From: Prorocentrum cordatum
Taxonomy: Eukaryota; Sar; Dinophyceae; Prorocentrales; Prorocentraceae
Length of the DNA: 64,000 nucleotides
Assembly: GCA_963575745.1 (NCBI GenBank)
Contig: CAUYUJ010003572.1
Location: 1-64,000, forward strand
Direction: 5' to 3'
How positions within the stretch are numbered: the first letter of the stretch is position 1; the number at the start of each line of letters is the position of its first letter. The notes below the pieces were generated by a model, which saw only the letters and a list, made by a program, of their open reading frames with translations, ran no database searches and had not been told where the DNA came from. Below, one piece after another: positions 22,714-34,385 of this stretch. A program made the translations under genes and the position numbers.

Positions 22714-25700
22714 GCGATAGGTGTGCTTACCAGCTCTGTAGCTGCTCTACAGCTCGAGTTAAGTACAGAAAAGCGAGAGCGTCTGTCAAGACGACTCGAA
22801 TAATACGAATAGGTTTGCGGACCTAGCTCGGCTAGCAGACCGAGTTCAGACCTCTGGATTCAACAGACGAACGCGCCGGATAATTCTGAATGCGATAGGC
22901 GTGCTCAGCAGCTCTGTAGCTTCCCTGCAGCTCGAGTTAAGAACCAAATACCGACAATGCGTTGCGTGTCAAGATGACTCGGAACGGCCTAACTTTCGTC
23001 TATTTGTTTAAGAAGCCATATTTTTTCGCACCTGTGGAAGATTATGAAGGCCTCTTCTATGGGCTCTGAAGGCGCACTCTCACTATCCAAACACTTGGGG
23101 CAACGAACTTCACGTCGACCTGAAAGATGAAAAATTAGAGATTTCACGAACATCTTCTGGGAAGTTCTCTGTTCCGATTCCGAGCACTCCTACGCGTGCA
23201 AGGAGCTCTACGAGGTTCCCGACGATGACCATGTTGATGCTGTCTCTCCTCGGGGTCTCAGCGACCTGGCCCGTCGGAGGCCTCCTCGAGCGGCATTGTG
23301 CCGTGCCTGGTGTTTGGTTCTCTTCACCGTACACGTGCTTCAGCATCTGTTTTGTCTGAGTACCGTACTGTCGGATCCGGCGGTGAACCGTCAACCAGAT
23401 AACCGCCGGAGTCTCGTAGAGCTCTATTCTGGCGCGGCGCCGCTCGAAGCACACAAAAGAAGCTTTCTCAAACGTGAAGAAGAAATATCGGAAAATATCT
23501 CTTTTTCAATTTTGTATCTTCGGTTAAACCTACCAGACCAAGTTCGAGATGAACGCATTGCATAATTCTGAATTAGCTTCTGTAAGTATCAGCTCTGTAG
23601 CTCATAAATCTGAAGATAAAGACAGAAAACCTTTAACGCTGTCAACATGGGCGCCGGCGGTAAACCGTCAACCTTTCAAACCGCCGGGGGACTCGTAGAG
23701 CTTCCTGACAACATATAATGTCGAAAAAAAAAAACACAGAAAAGATAGTTGTTCAGCCCAAGCAATTTCAAATCTCTAGGATGCAACAGCCGAACGCTCC
23801 CGCGGTAAACTGTCAACCTTTCTTACCGCCGGTGGACTCGTAGAGCTCCTGATAGCATATAGTGTGGAAAAACTCCAGAGAACGACTAGTTTTCAGCCCA
23901 AGCGATTTGAGACCTCTGAAGAAAAACAAATAGTTTCGCAATCCAGTTCGAGTATCAAACCGAATTCAGACCTCTGAAAGCACTAGGCGGACGCGTCTGA
24001 TGCTGCAAATCGACTCATGTGATTAACAGCCCTCCACCCCGCTCAAGACCGAGTTAAGCGCAGAAAACTGACAACATCTCTCAAGATGACTCAAATAATA
24101 CAATAGTTTCGCGGATCTAAATTGAGTAGCAGACCGAGTTCCGAGCTCTAGAATCACCGACGGACGCGCCTGATCTTTGCAAATCGATTTGTGTGACCCG
24201 CAGCACTGTAGCCCTCCCCAGCACGAGTTCAGTGCAGAAAATTAAAGTACTTCTCAAGGTGATTCGGACAATAGAATACTTTTGCGAATCTCGAGCAGCA
24301 GGCCAACTTTAGAGCTCTCGAATCAACAGACGAACGCGCCTGATGATTCCCGATCGATTTCTGTGACTATGAGCTCTGCAGCTGCCCTAGAGCTCGCGTT
24401 AAGTACAGAAAACCGAGAGCGTCTGTCAAGATGACTCGAATAACGAATAGATTTGCGCACCTAGCTCAGCTAGCATACCGAGTTCAGACCTCTGGTTTCA
24501 ACAGACGGACGCGCCGATGATTCTGAATGCGATAGGTGTGCTGACCAGCTCTGGAGCTTCCCTACAGCTCGAGTTAAGTACAAAATACCGACAACGCGTA
24601 TGAAGATGACTCGAAACGGCCGATCCCGCCACAGTGCTTTTCTAGTAATACTCACCCGATCGAGCTGAGATCAAGATGGCGAGCGGGAATAGGATCGAAT
24701 ATCACGGGGAAGAATACTAGAGCTCAAACGAATCGTTGAATTCCGAGAAAAAAAAATTGAACCGAGCAAAAGTTGTGAAAAGTTCAGTTCTTTTTTCCGA
24801 GCCAACTAGCCTGCCAGCGTTTTTGAACTGGAACCGGCGTAAACCGTCAATCCTGTTACCGCCGGGAACCTCGTAGAGCTCCTTTCTTGCACAGCGATCG
24901 TCGGGACACATAGAAAAAGCTTCTGAGGCAAGAAACAAACACGAAAAATCGTGTTTTTCTGTTTTTATACAACCTTGGTTCCTCCAAGTGTTTTCAGTAA
25001 TACTGAATCTATGGACCTGAAAATTTTACTGGCGGGCGCGCCATAACCCACTACAGGTGCGAAAAATCTGCTTTCTCAAAATGAATTGTCACATATCCTT
25101 CAATTTTTCACAAAACCACCCAAAAGTTATCACTTTGTCCGTTCTGGCCGGGTCGGCCAACTGGGCGCCGGCGGTAAACCGTCAACCTTGGTCACCGCCG
25201 GGGAACTCGTAGAGCTTCCAAGCTCGACTTAGGTTGAGAAAACCGACAGCACCCACCAACATTCTGACTCATAGTGAATATGTTTTGACCTCTGAATGCG
25301 ACAAGCGGACGCGTCTGATGACTGCCAATCGACTCCTATCACAGCCCCGCAGCCTCCCCTGCAGCCCGAGGTCAGTGCAGAGAACCGACAGCATCTCCCG
25401 GGCCTAGTTCGCGGACCTAGTTCGGGCAGCAGACCGAGTTCCGAGCTCCAGATTCGACAGGCGGACGCGCATGATCTCTTGAAATCGATTCATATGACCT
25501 AGCTCGGCTAGCAGACCGAGTTCAGACCTGTGGATTCAACAGGCGAACGTGCCTGATGATTCTGAGCGCGATAGGTGTGCTTAGCAGCACTGTAGCTGCC
25601 CTACAGCTCGAGTTAAGTAGAAAATACCGACAACGCGTATCAAGACGACTCGAATAATACGAATAGGTTTGCGACCCTAGCTCGACTAGCAGGCCGAGTT

Positions 25701-26520
25701 CAGACCTATGGATTCAACAGGCGAATGCGCCTGATGATTCTGAGTGCAATAGCTGTGCTTACCAGCTCTGTAGCTGTCCTTCAGCTCAGGTTAAGTACAA
25801 AATACCGACAACGTGTGTAAAGATGATTCGAAACGGCCGATCGAGCTGAGATCAAGATGGCGAGCGGGAATAAGATCGAATATCACGGGAAAAAATACTA
25901 GAGCTCTAACGAATGTTCAAATTTTGAGAACATAATTTTCAACCGACCAAAAGTTGTGAAAAGTTCAGTTCTTTTTTTCGAGCCAACTAGCTCTCCAGCG
26001 CGCCGGAATTACTCTTAGCTCCCAGCTATAACTAGCTAAGGGAAGCTCTACGAGTTACTCTTAAGTTTCCAGCAGCTAGCTTGGGGAAGCTCTACGAGTC
26101 ACTAGCTCCACCCCGCGCCGGAATTCCTCTAGCTCATCGATGCCGAAGAGCTCTACGAGGTATTACTCGTAAGCTTCGCCGCTGCGCTCGCAAGGAAGCT
26201 CTACGAGTCACAGCCCGAGTTACGTGCGTAAATCGACAGCACCTCTCAAGATGACTCGAACAATACACATAGTTTGGCAGACCCAGCTCGAGTATCAGAC
26301 CGAGTTCAGACCTCTGCATGCGACAGGCAGACGCGTCTGATGTCTCTGAATCGATTCCTGTGATTACCACCCCTGCAGCCCCCCCCTACAGCCTGAGTTA
26401 AGTGCAGGAAACCCACAGCACCTCTCAGGATGACTCGAACAATACGAATATTTTCGCGGACCTAGTTCGGGCAGCAGACAGAGTTCGAAGCTCTGGATTC
26501 GAAAGGCGGGCGCGCCTGAT
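22714..26520 (-). repeat. Inverted satellite and module block
   Basis: From the base after the CAGT at 22713 the satellite reads as its reverse complement (GCTCTACAGCTCGAGTTAAG and similar). The block contains reverse hairpins near 23647-23706, 23800-23860, 24832-24885 and 25160-25219, and inverted repeat B at about 24640-24830 and 25830-26010. Several copies are more diverged than on the plus side. Mini-repeats with CTCGTAGAGC ends cluster at 26010-26210. Confidence 0.6.
23221..23371 (+). mobile_element. LINE 5'-leader fragment nested in a hairpin
   Basis: Between the left half of a decayed plus-strand hairpin (23202-23235) and a reverse-oriented hairpin (23372-23431) lies sequence matching the 5' leaders of LINE-2 (about 37660-37760) and LINE-3 (about 49890-49970), recognisable by CTCCTCGAG, CATYGTGC and CATCTGTTTTG. 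It contains no coding part. Confidence 0.5.
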
Positions 26521-28303
26521 GTCTCCGAATACCTCGTAGAGCTCTTCGTCATCGATGAGCTAGAGGAATTCTGGCGCGGGGTGGAGCTAGTTGGCCCACC
26601 CGGCCGAGGCGGACAATGTGACAACTTTTGGATGGTTTTGCGAATATTTGAAAGATATTTGACAATTCATTTTCAGAAAGCAGATTTTTACTCCGAGCAT
26701 TGATATATAAACTTTGTTTGCTGAGCAGCTCAGCCTTCTAGAACCATTTTTAGTACCAGTTTACTTGGAGGAACTGACTTCATGTTAATTCCGAAAAATC
26801 TTAACTTCAAGTTTTTGTAGAAACGCTCCCAGAAGCTCTCGCTTTGATCCTGAGCTCTCTCACGGATGCAAGGAGGTCTACGAGGTTTCCGGCGGTGACC
26901 AGGTTGACGGTTCACCGCCGGCGCCAGTCGATTCCAGTGATTACCAGCCATGCAGCCCCCCTACAGCCCGAGATAAGTGCAGAACCGACAGCGTCTCTCA
27001 ATTCTATTATTCGAGTCATCCTGAGAGATGTTGTCAGTTTTCTCCACTTAACTCGGTCTTCAGCGGGGCTGCAGGGCTGTTAATTACATGGGTCGATTTG
27101 CAGACATCAGACGCGTCTGCCTAGTGCATTTAGAGGTATGAATTCGGTTTGATACTCGAACTGGGTTGCGTACACTATTTGTTTTTTCTTAGAGTTATCT
27201 TGAGAGATCTCAAATCGCTTGGGCTGAAAAACTAGTCGTCCCCTGGAGTTTTTTTTTTCCCAGACTATATACTGTCAGGAAGCTCTACGAGTCCCCCGGC
27301 GGTAATAAAGGTTGACGGTTTACCGCCGGCGCTCAGTTCGTGAGAGATTTGAACATTCGTTTTCAGATCTGGTAGTGTTCGCACCTGTAGTGGGTTATTT
27401 AGCGTTCGCTAGTCAATTCTCAGGTCTGTAGGTGCAGTTTGACTTGGCGGAACCGTGTTGGATAGAAACAGAAAAACGTGTTTTTTTATTTTCGGTCTCC
27501 TTCCGGACGCTGCCTGCATATGTACCGAGCAGCGCCGTGCAAGAAGAGAGCTCTACGAGGGCCCCGGCGGTAATCTGGTTGACGATTTACCGCCGGTTCC
27601 AGTCCAGGAAAGGTCTCTTCGCTCTTTGGGTTTTGGACCCTATCAAGTGCGACGACTTGGGTTTAATTATTATATCTTTGTGCAGACTTTGGAAATTCGT
27701 TTTACAAACAGGTATTTTTCCACCTGTAGCCAATTATGTCGCGTCTGCCAGTTGAATTCCCAAGTCTGTAGCTGTAATAGTACTATCAAAAGACTTGAGG
27801 GTACCGTCGGCCGTTTCGAGTCATAACTCGTAGAGCTTCTCTTAGCAAGTTATTGCTGGAAGCTTAAGAGTAATTCCGGCGCGCTGGAGAGCTAGTTGGC
27901 AAGGAAAATCTCGACAGATCTTTTGGTGACTTTTGGTCGGTTGAAACTTTTGATCTCGAAATTTAAACATTCGTTAGAGCTCTAGTATCTTTTCCCGTGA
28001 TATTCGATCTTATTCCCGCCCGCCGTCTTGATCTCAGCTCGATCGGGTACCTTTTACTGCCAAAAAGCACACGGGCGGGATCGCCCGTTTCGGGTCATCT
28101 TGTCACGCGGTGACCGTTTTTCTCAAGATAACTCGAACTTTAGGACATGTACAGAGCTAGTAAGCACACCTAATCGATTCAGAATGATTAGGCGCGTTCG
28201 CCTGTTGCACCCAGAGGTCTGAACTCGGTCTGCTAGCCGAGCTAGGTCCGCAAACCTATTCGTATTATTTGAGTCATTTTGACAGACGCTCTCGGTTTTC
28301 TGT
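26521..28303 (+). repeat. Mixed repeat modules, mostly plus orientation
   Basis: Repeat C with hairpin 26872-26928, monomers and T-rich block with hairpin 27278-27337, a diverged unit ending at hairpin 27547-27603, then a unit containing GGGTTTTGGACCCTATCAAG (also seen at 34185-34205) and repeat B (27870-28095). Confidence 0.55.
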
Positions 28304-28702
28304 ACTGGCGCCGACGGTGAACCGTCAACCTGGTCATCGCCGGGAACCTCGTAGAGCTCCTTTCACTAGTAAGAGTGCAGAGAATCGACACAGAATGAAG
28401 AAAATCGAGATTTTTCGAAAATCTTCAAATTTAATTGTTTTCGATGTTCATAGTCGCTCAGTTCCCGGAAGTCAACTCATGCAAAACTGCATCGAGAGAG
28501 CTGAGCTGCTGTCAGAAAGGAGTTCATATGCCAATGCTCGGCGTAAAAATTTGCTTTTTCAAAATAAATGGTGAAATATCTTTCAAATTTTTGCAAAACC
28601 ACCCAACAGTTGCCATATTGTCCTTTCTTGCCGGGTCGACCAACTAGCTCCACCCCGCGCCGGAATTCCTCTAGCTCATCGATGCCGAAGAGCTCTACAA
28701 GG
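28304..28702 (-). repeat. Inverted repeat C variant with hairpin
   Basis: Reverse complement of the 9735/21421/46310 type. The hairpin lies at the left (28304-28360) and ACCTCGTAGAGC-type ends lie on the right. Confidence 0.6.
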
Positions 28703-30224
28703 TACTTAACTCGAGCTAAAGGACAGCTACAGAGCTGATACGTACAGAATCTGATTCAGAATTTTTCAGTGGCCGTTGTCTGTTGAATCCAGAGCTCTGA
28801 ACTCGGTTTGCTGCCCGATCTAGAATCGCGAAACTGTTCGTATTGTTCGAGTCAGATCTAAATCAAGCAACAGACCGAGTTCCGAGCTCTAGAATCGACC
28901 GACGGACGCGCCTGATCTGTGCAAATAGATTTGTGTGACCCGCAGCACTATAGCCCTCCCCCAGCACGAGTTGAGTGCAGAAAATTAAAGCACTTCTCAA
29001 GATGATTCGGACCTAGCTCGAGCAGCAGACCGATTTTAGAGCTCTGGAATCAACAGACGAACGCGCATGATAATTCCCGATCGATTTCTGCGACTATGAG
29101 CTCTGTAGTTGCCCTAGAGCTTGCGTTAAGTACAGAAAACCGAGAGCGTCTGTCAAGATGACTCAAATAATACGAATAGGTTTCGGACCGGGCGCCGGCG
29201 GTAAACCGTCAACCTTGGTTACCGCCGGGGGACTCGTAGAGCTTCCTAGCTCGACTTCAGTTGAGACAACCGACAGCACCTACCAATATTCCGACTCATA
29301 GTGAATATTATTTGACCTCTGAATGCGACAGGCGGACGCGTCTGATGTCTGCGAATCGACTTTTCATTCTCACCCCTACAGCCCGAGTTAAGTGCGGAAA
29401 ACCGACAGCACCTCTCAGGATGACTCGAGCAATACAATAATTATGCGGACCTAGTTCGGGCAGGTGACCGAGTTCCGAGCTCTGGATTCCACAGGCGGAT
29501 ACGCCTCATCTCTTCAAATCGATTCCTGTGACAACAAGCACTGTAGCCCCCCTCAGCGCGAGTTCAGTGAAGAAGACCGAGATCACTTCTCAAGATGACT
29601 CGACCAATACGAATAATTTTGTGATTCTAGATCGGGCAGCAAACCGAGTTCAGAGCTCTGGATTCGACAGACAAACGCAACTGATGATTCTGAATCAGTT
29701 CCTGTAAATATCGGCTCTGTAGCTGTCCTACAGCTCGAGTTAAGTACAGAAAACCGAGAGCGCCTGTCAAGATGACTCGAATAATACGAATAGGTTTGCG
29801 CACCTAGCTCGGCTAGCAGACCGAATTCATACCTCTGGGTTCAACAGGCGAACGCGCCTAATGATTCTGGATCTAGTAGCTGTGCTGACCAGCTCTGTAG
29901 CTGCCTCAAGCTCGAGTTATCTTCAGAAAACCGTCACCGTGTCACAGGTATCGATTCGAAGACATCAGGCGCGTCCGCCTGTCGAATCCAGAGCTCGGAA
30001 CTCGATCTGCTGCGCGAATTAGGTCTGCGAAACTACTATATTGTTCGAGTCATCCTGAGAGGTGCTGTCGGTTTTCTGCACTTAACTCGGACCGTAGGGG
30101 GGGGGCTGCAGGGCTGGTAATGATAGAAGTCGATTCGCAGACCAGACGCGTCCGCCTGTCGCATTCAGAGGTCCAAAATTATTTACTATAAGTTGAAATG
30201 TTGGTAGGTGCTGTCGGTTTTCTC
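28703..30224. repeat. Satellite monomers in both orientations
   Basis: A plus monomer (28703-28850) is followed by reverse monomers to about 29940 with a reverse hairpin near 29185-29247, then plus monomers up to the LINE-1 junction. No gene seen. Confidence 0.55.
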
Positions 30225-33200
30225 AATTTAATTGTTTGATATATCCCAAGTGCTTCGCACACATAGGTCTAAGTTCCCGAAGCAGCCGCAGGACCTGGTC
30301 TTCTTGACAGATGCTAACGTCGAACTCGAGCCAGATTCGGAGGTCAACGGCTTTAGAGTTACTGGATCAGGGCTTCTGGAGGCGTCTGGGATTGCTGGGG
30401 AGTCTACGGAGATTGATACTGGGATGGAGGAGGGAGCGGATGACGGCAACCCGTATATGACTCAAACAAAACGTGGTGCACGCAAAGCCAGACCTCATAG
30501 GCTTGTCTCGGGCTTCGAAATTCGACGGGCGTCTAGGTTGCAATCGATGAGGAGGGCCCTACTGGACTTCTGCGGGCTCTGGGGCATCAGGATGGAGAAC
30601 ACATTCGGGCAGAGGAGGGTTACTTTCAAATCAGGTACGGGGGTGGAGAAGGTGCTCGACTATGTTGGTGTCAGCCGTCGTTTACACAGGCAGGAGCTCA
30701 CCGTTGGCTGGATGCTGCCTTCGGAAGTCGGCCACGCCTGGACGGAGCACCCTTGCAGCAGATACGAGCGTGCGCTGTCTGACCACGCCTGCATAGTTGT
30801 TCGCTTGTCTTGTGCACCGTCTGCGAAGAGACGGACCCAGCCTGCTCGAAAATTCATCCACTTGCAACCGGTGTCACAGCTGGAGTTTGCGAAGAACATG
30901 GACGATCGGGGCAGTCGTTACCGTGCTCTGTGCCAGGAAAATGCTGACCCAGAGGATCGACAGGAGATGTTGGATACGCTGGGACCTGACCTCATAAAGG
31001 CCGCCGAGGAGACCCCCCAGAAAGATATCAATCCCAGGAATAATGTGCCAAAGAAATCCGAGATCCACTGGGCCGCCCAGGCAAGTAAACGTGAAGCTCT
31101 TCGTCGGGGGGATAGAGAGGAGGCTAAACGGTGCTCAAAGATTGTGAGGAGAGAAAGAAGGAGGCTAGAGGCAAGAGTACAGAGGTGGAGGACGGAAATG
31201 AACACGAGGAGGAGGAGGAGGGCCAAGACGGAGACGTTGATCCTTGCCAACGGGATGGAGTCTCAGAACCGCGAGGAGTGGGGGGACGAGATATTGGGGC
31301 ACATGAAGTCTAAGGTGGAGGACCCCGAGGCCAGAGAGGTGACCCTGCGTGAGCTTCAGTCGCTGCGTGGTCTATGTTCGGGAAGCGGATCCTCAGAGGT
31401 GTTCTCGATGTCGCTCCTGCTGCGGGCGAGGGCGAAGCTGTCCACGGGAAAGGCCCCAGGTCCCGACAACGTGACTGTCACGATGTTGAAACAGCTCTCG
31501 TGGGCATCTGTGCGACGTGTTCTGGTGAGCTTCCAAGGTGTGTATTCCAGAAGGTTATGTTGTCCCGACAGTTGGCGTCAACTAGCTGCCACACTCATGC
31601 CAAAAGAAATGGACATACAACATTTGACAGATACACGTATGCTATGTCTACAGTCGTGTCTTATGAAATGGTACATGACATGTATTGTGATGTTGATTGA
31701 GAAGAGGATTGAGGAGCACCGACACTATGTATGCCTGTACGGATTCAGATCGGGACGCAAAACATCGGAAATCACCAGCGTTGCCAAGAGGCTCAGCCAG
31801 CACTCCGCTGTCTGGGGCAAAGGAGACAGTTTGTGGCTTGCCAATCTTGATATCTTACAAGCTTTCGATAATGTTACTCCGTGCCTCGCCATGCGCTGTC
31901 TTCGTGCTCTTGACATACCTGCTGATCTCATTGTGGCGTTGATTGAACCCATGATGGATAATCAGTGCGTGGCCAGCTTCGAGGGCATCGAGGCATCGTC
32001 AGCGGTCTATTGGGACAAATCTATTCGAACGGGAGGAGTAGAGGGACCTATGATTTTTCTGGCAGTTTCTATTGTACTCTGGAGAGATGTTATCGACAGA
32101 TGGAGGCAAGAAACGCAGTACGGCATCAAATTGGAAAATGATGAGCGCATGTTCAATGGTGAGCGTATGACCCACAGTTTCTGGGCAGATAATCTTTTGT
32201 TGTATGCGAAGACCCGCACTGACCTTGAGTTGATGGTGCGTGACATGAGTATCCCCCTGATGAATGCAGGAATGACCTGGAAGCCGAAATCTTTGATGTA
32301 TATTTACTTTGGTGCGCCGCCTGGCATCCCGCCGTCCCCTGAGCAGGATATCCGTGTGCTGGTGCCGTCTAGTGACGCCGCTCTTGGGACCCGAGAAGTG
32401 GTCCTACCGCGTGTTCAAGCGTTTGAGATCCTGGGAGCCACTCTGGAGGAGACCTGGAAGGACCACTCGGACTCAGAGGCCATGCTCCAGAAAGCCCAGA
32501 GGATGTTCTTTGGGGAAATCGCGTATTACCGCTGTTCTGGGATTGACTTGGCTGAAAGATTTACTCGCTATCAAGCTAAAGTGATTGCTGCATTATTATT
32601 CAACTGTGAGGGCAGAACGCCCGACTATTCTACCATTGCTGCTGTTCACTATTTTGAAGGCAGATGTCTAGCTATAATGTCAGGTATACGCAAGCGGAGA
32701 ACTGAAGGCTGGTCTGAGTTTCAACGTAGGCGATACAAAGCGGGACGACAGAGTTTTGCTGGACTTGGATTCCGAAGTGCGGTGCAGATATGGATATTTC
32801 GTTGTTGGGATTGGGCTAAGGATGTCTCAGTTGCTGCAAGTATTCGTATGAGGAGATACACAACACACACAGAGGAGGAGGAGGGAGAGACGGTACCAAA
32901 TCGGCGTCAGAGGAAAACTCGGGCGATGGCGGCGGCGGCGACTTCTCAAACATATCATGTATCTCAGATATCCCAGATGTCGAGTGGCTGTCGCCGGCGT
33001 ACACCAGATGATCAGCCTGCCATACCTGAGGAGTCGGACATGTCACGTGAATGGATGATATCTAGGCTGGCCATGTTACATGGAAGGGGGAAGTGGACGG
33101 AACATCGTGACACATGTATTCTAGCAATGCCTGTAAAAGATAGGAAGCAGCTGACACGCATGAACATAGGCGGCCGCCCCCGTGGACATACTGCGTGGGA

Positions 33201-34131
33201 CTGGTGCTTGTGCGATCTCTTTGGTTGTGAGTGGTACCTCTCATTCGACAGTTCCGCTGGGTCCCGTGAGAAATACTGCAAGCATTTGCTGACTGTGATT
33301 GGTATGCAACACTTGTTCGACTTGTTTGTTCTACCCAGGCCGCCTGGTGTGAGACATGTGAAGGCAGAGGAGGAGGAGGAGAGTGAGATGAATGAGAGGA
33401 TGAGCAAACGTATTGCCGCAAATTTTGAGAATGAAACGGAGTGGAGGTGTGAGAATATTGAGCGTCTTGGGATGGAGATCTTGGGAGATAGTAAGACAGT
33501 TGTAAACTGGATGTGTGGTGAGTGGCAGATTCGCAACAAGCAGTATGTACGACTGGTGGGAACACTACAAAATACGGTATCGATGCTGTCTGGATGGGGA
33601 CTGACCTCACCTGCATCGGGACAGAATCTGTATAAGCATTTCTTTCGTGAGGGTAATGAGCGTGCGGATAAATTGTCGTGGGAGGCCAGAGGTGGCCAAA
33701 CTATTACTCGCTGGTTTGCATATGATAAGTTCCTCAGTACTCGTAAGACTGCTCTCCGTGGTGCATTCGATGGGGGTGTCAGTAATGAAGGATGTGGAGG
33801 TGGGTGGTGGCTTCAGATTGGCGTTGTAGGTAGGGGTTCCAGCGTGCAGGTTGATTTTCCCATCTCCTCCTCCTCCTCCTCCTCCTCCTCTTCCTCCTGC
33901 ACCAGCTCGCACAGCTTCCATTGGCACGATGTGGCCGAGGAGGCGATGAGCTTGCCTCCTGGTAGCACGGTAACCTGCTGTGAACTAGCTGCCTGCGCTG
34001 CCCTGACGAGAGCTGCTGCTAAGGTGGCGTGCGCTCTGCTACGACCTACCTAAGATGGTGGGGGCTCAGTTGCACTGCTCCGCCGATTCGGATTCGGATT
34101 CTAGTGGCGGACCGCAAACCGCAAAAAAACC
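30225..34131 (+). mobile_element. LINE-1: 5'-truncated non-LTR retrotransposon
   Basis: The left junction falls in satellite (…GTCGGTTTTCTCAATTTAA) and the coding sequence starts inside the endonuclease domain, so the 5' end is truncated. The right end has a short 3' UTR with a tail of CCGCAAA-type repeats (34108-34130) rather than poly(A), and stops in the loop of a hairpin repeat whose right half follows. No target-site duplication is evident; about 40 nt of target, including the hairpin's left half, appear to be missing on the left. Confidence 0.8.
30232..34053 (+). CDS. LINE-1 ORF2: endonuclease (partial), RT, permuted RNase H
   Basis: An uninterrupted frame of 1273 codons with no ATG at its left end (first ATG at 30424), consistent with 5' truncation. 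In order: the C-terminal half of an APE-type endonuclease (LTDANVE, LDYVGV, SDHACI), a basic linker, and RT with KAPGPDNVT, motif A LDILQAFDN, motif B TGGVEGP and motif C FWADN (Asp codon 32188-32190, Asn 32191-32193). The C-terminal RNase H reads GDSKTVVNW (Asp 1086), GNERAD (Asp 1146), FDGG (Asp 1180), CELAA (Glu 1251): permuted order. A TCC-codon run (33868-33897) gives poly-Ser between the last two motifs. It would nick target DNA and reverse-transcribe element RNA if complete. The lack of stops suggests a young copy. Confidence 0.8.
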   Translation: MFDISQVLRTHRSKFPKQPQDLVFLTDANVELEPDSEVNGFRVTGSGLLEASGIAGESTEIDTGMEEGADDGNPYMTQTKRGARKARPHRLVSGFEIRRASRLQSMRRALLDFCGLWGIRMENTFGQRRVTFKSGTGVEKVLDYVGVSRRLHRQELTVGWMLPSEVGHAWTEHPCSRYERALSDHACIVVRLSCAPSAKRRTQPARKFIHLQPVSQLEFAKNMDDRGSRYRALCQENADPEDRQEMLDTLGPDLIKAAEETPQKDINPRNNVPKKSEIHWAAQASKREALRRGDREEAKRCSKIVRRERRRLEARVQRWRTEMNTRRRRRAKTETLILANGMESQNREEWGDEILGHMKSKVEDPEAREVTLRELQSLRGLCSGSGSSEVFSMSLLLRARAKLSTGKAPGPDNVTVTMLKQLSWASVRRVLVSFQGVYSRRLCCPDSWRQLAATLMPKEMDIQHLTDTRMLCLQSCLMKWYMTCIVMLIEKRIEEHRHYVCLYGFRSGRKTSEITSVAKRLSQHSAVWGKGDSLWLANLDILQAFDNVTPCLAMRCLRALDIPADLIVALIEPMMDNQCVASFEGIEASSAVYWDKSIRTGGVEGPMIFLAVSIVLWRDVIDRWRQETQYGIKLENDERMFNGERMTHSFWADNLLLYAKTRTDLELMVRDMSIPLMNAGMTWKPKSLMYIYFGAPPGIPPSPEQDIRVLVPSSDAALGTREVVLPRVQAFEILGATLEETWKDHSDSEAMLQKAQRMFFGEIAYYRCSGIDLAERFTRYQAKVIAALLFNCEGRTPDYSTIAAVHYFEGRCLAIMSGIRKRRTEGWSEFQRRRYKAGRQSFAGLGFRSAVQIWIFRCWDWAKDVSVAASIRMRRYTTHTEEEEGETVPNRRQRKTRAMAAAATSQTYHVSQISQMSSGCRRRTPDDQPAIPEESDMSREWMISRLAMLHGRGKWTEHRDTCILAMPVKDRKQLTRMNIGGRPRGHTAWDWCLCDLFGCEWYLSFDSSAGSREKYCKHLLTVIGMQHLFDLFVLPRPPGVRHVKAEEEEESEMNERMSKRIAANFENETEWRCENIERLGMEILGDSKTVVNWMCGEWQIRNKQYVRLVGTLQNTVSMLSGWGLTSPASGQNLYKHFFREGNERADKLSWEARGGQTITRWFAYDKFLSTRKTALRGAFDGGVSNEGCGGGWWLQIGVVGRGSSVQVDFPISSSSSSSSSSSCTSSHSFHWHDVAEEAMSLPPGSTVTCCELAACAALTRAAAKVACALLRPT

Positions 34132-34161
34132 AAGGTTGACGGTTTACCGCCGGCGCCCAGT
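34132..34161 (+). repeat. Right half of hairpin at the LINE-1 3' junction
   Basis: AAGGTTGACGG, the right arm and the CAGT end follow the LINE tail directly; the left arm is absent. It marks insertion at the 5' side of the hairpin loop. Confidence 0.75.
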
Positions 34162-34385
34162 CCTCAAAGGGTGTCTTCGCTTTTCGGGTTTTGGACGCTA
34201 CCAAGTTGTTGAGATTGTCGGAGTATCGTTGGAACAGCATTTTTCTTGATTTTCTCAACTGTCCATCTAGTTATTGCTCTGATTTCTTTTCTTCTTGTTG
34301 AGCAAGTCCCGTTTTATATATGGAATTTGTTTTATCTGAATTGTCAGGTGCAGATTTTCTTGCTTCAGATTAGACAGATAAGGCG

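Noticed and set aside
7186-30224. tRNA or tRNA-derived SINE in the satellite monomer
   Set aside because: GTTGAATCC resembles a B box only loosely, no A box or cloverleaf at proper spacing could be found.
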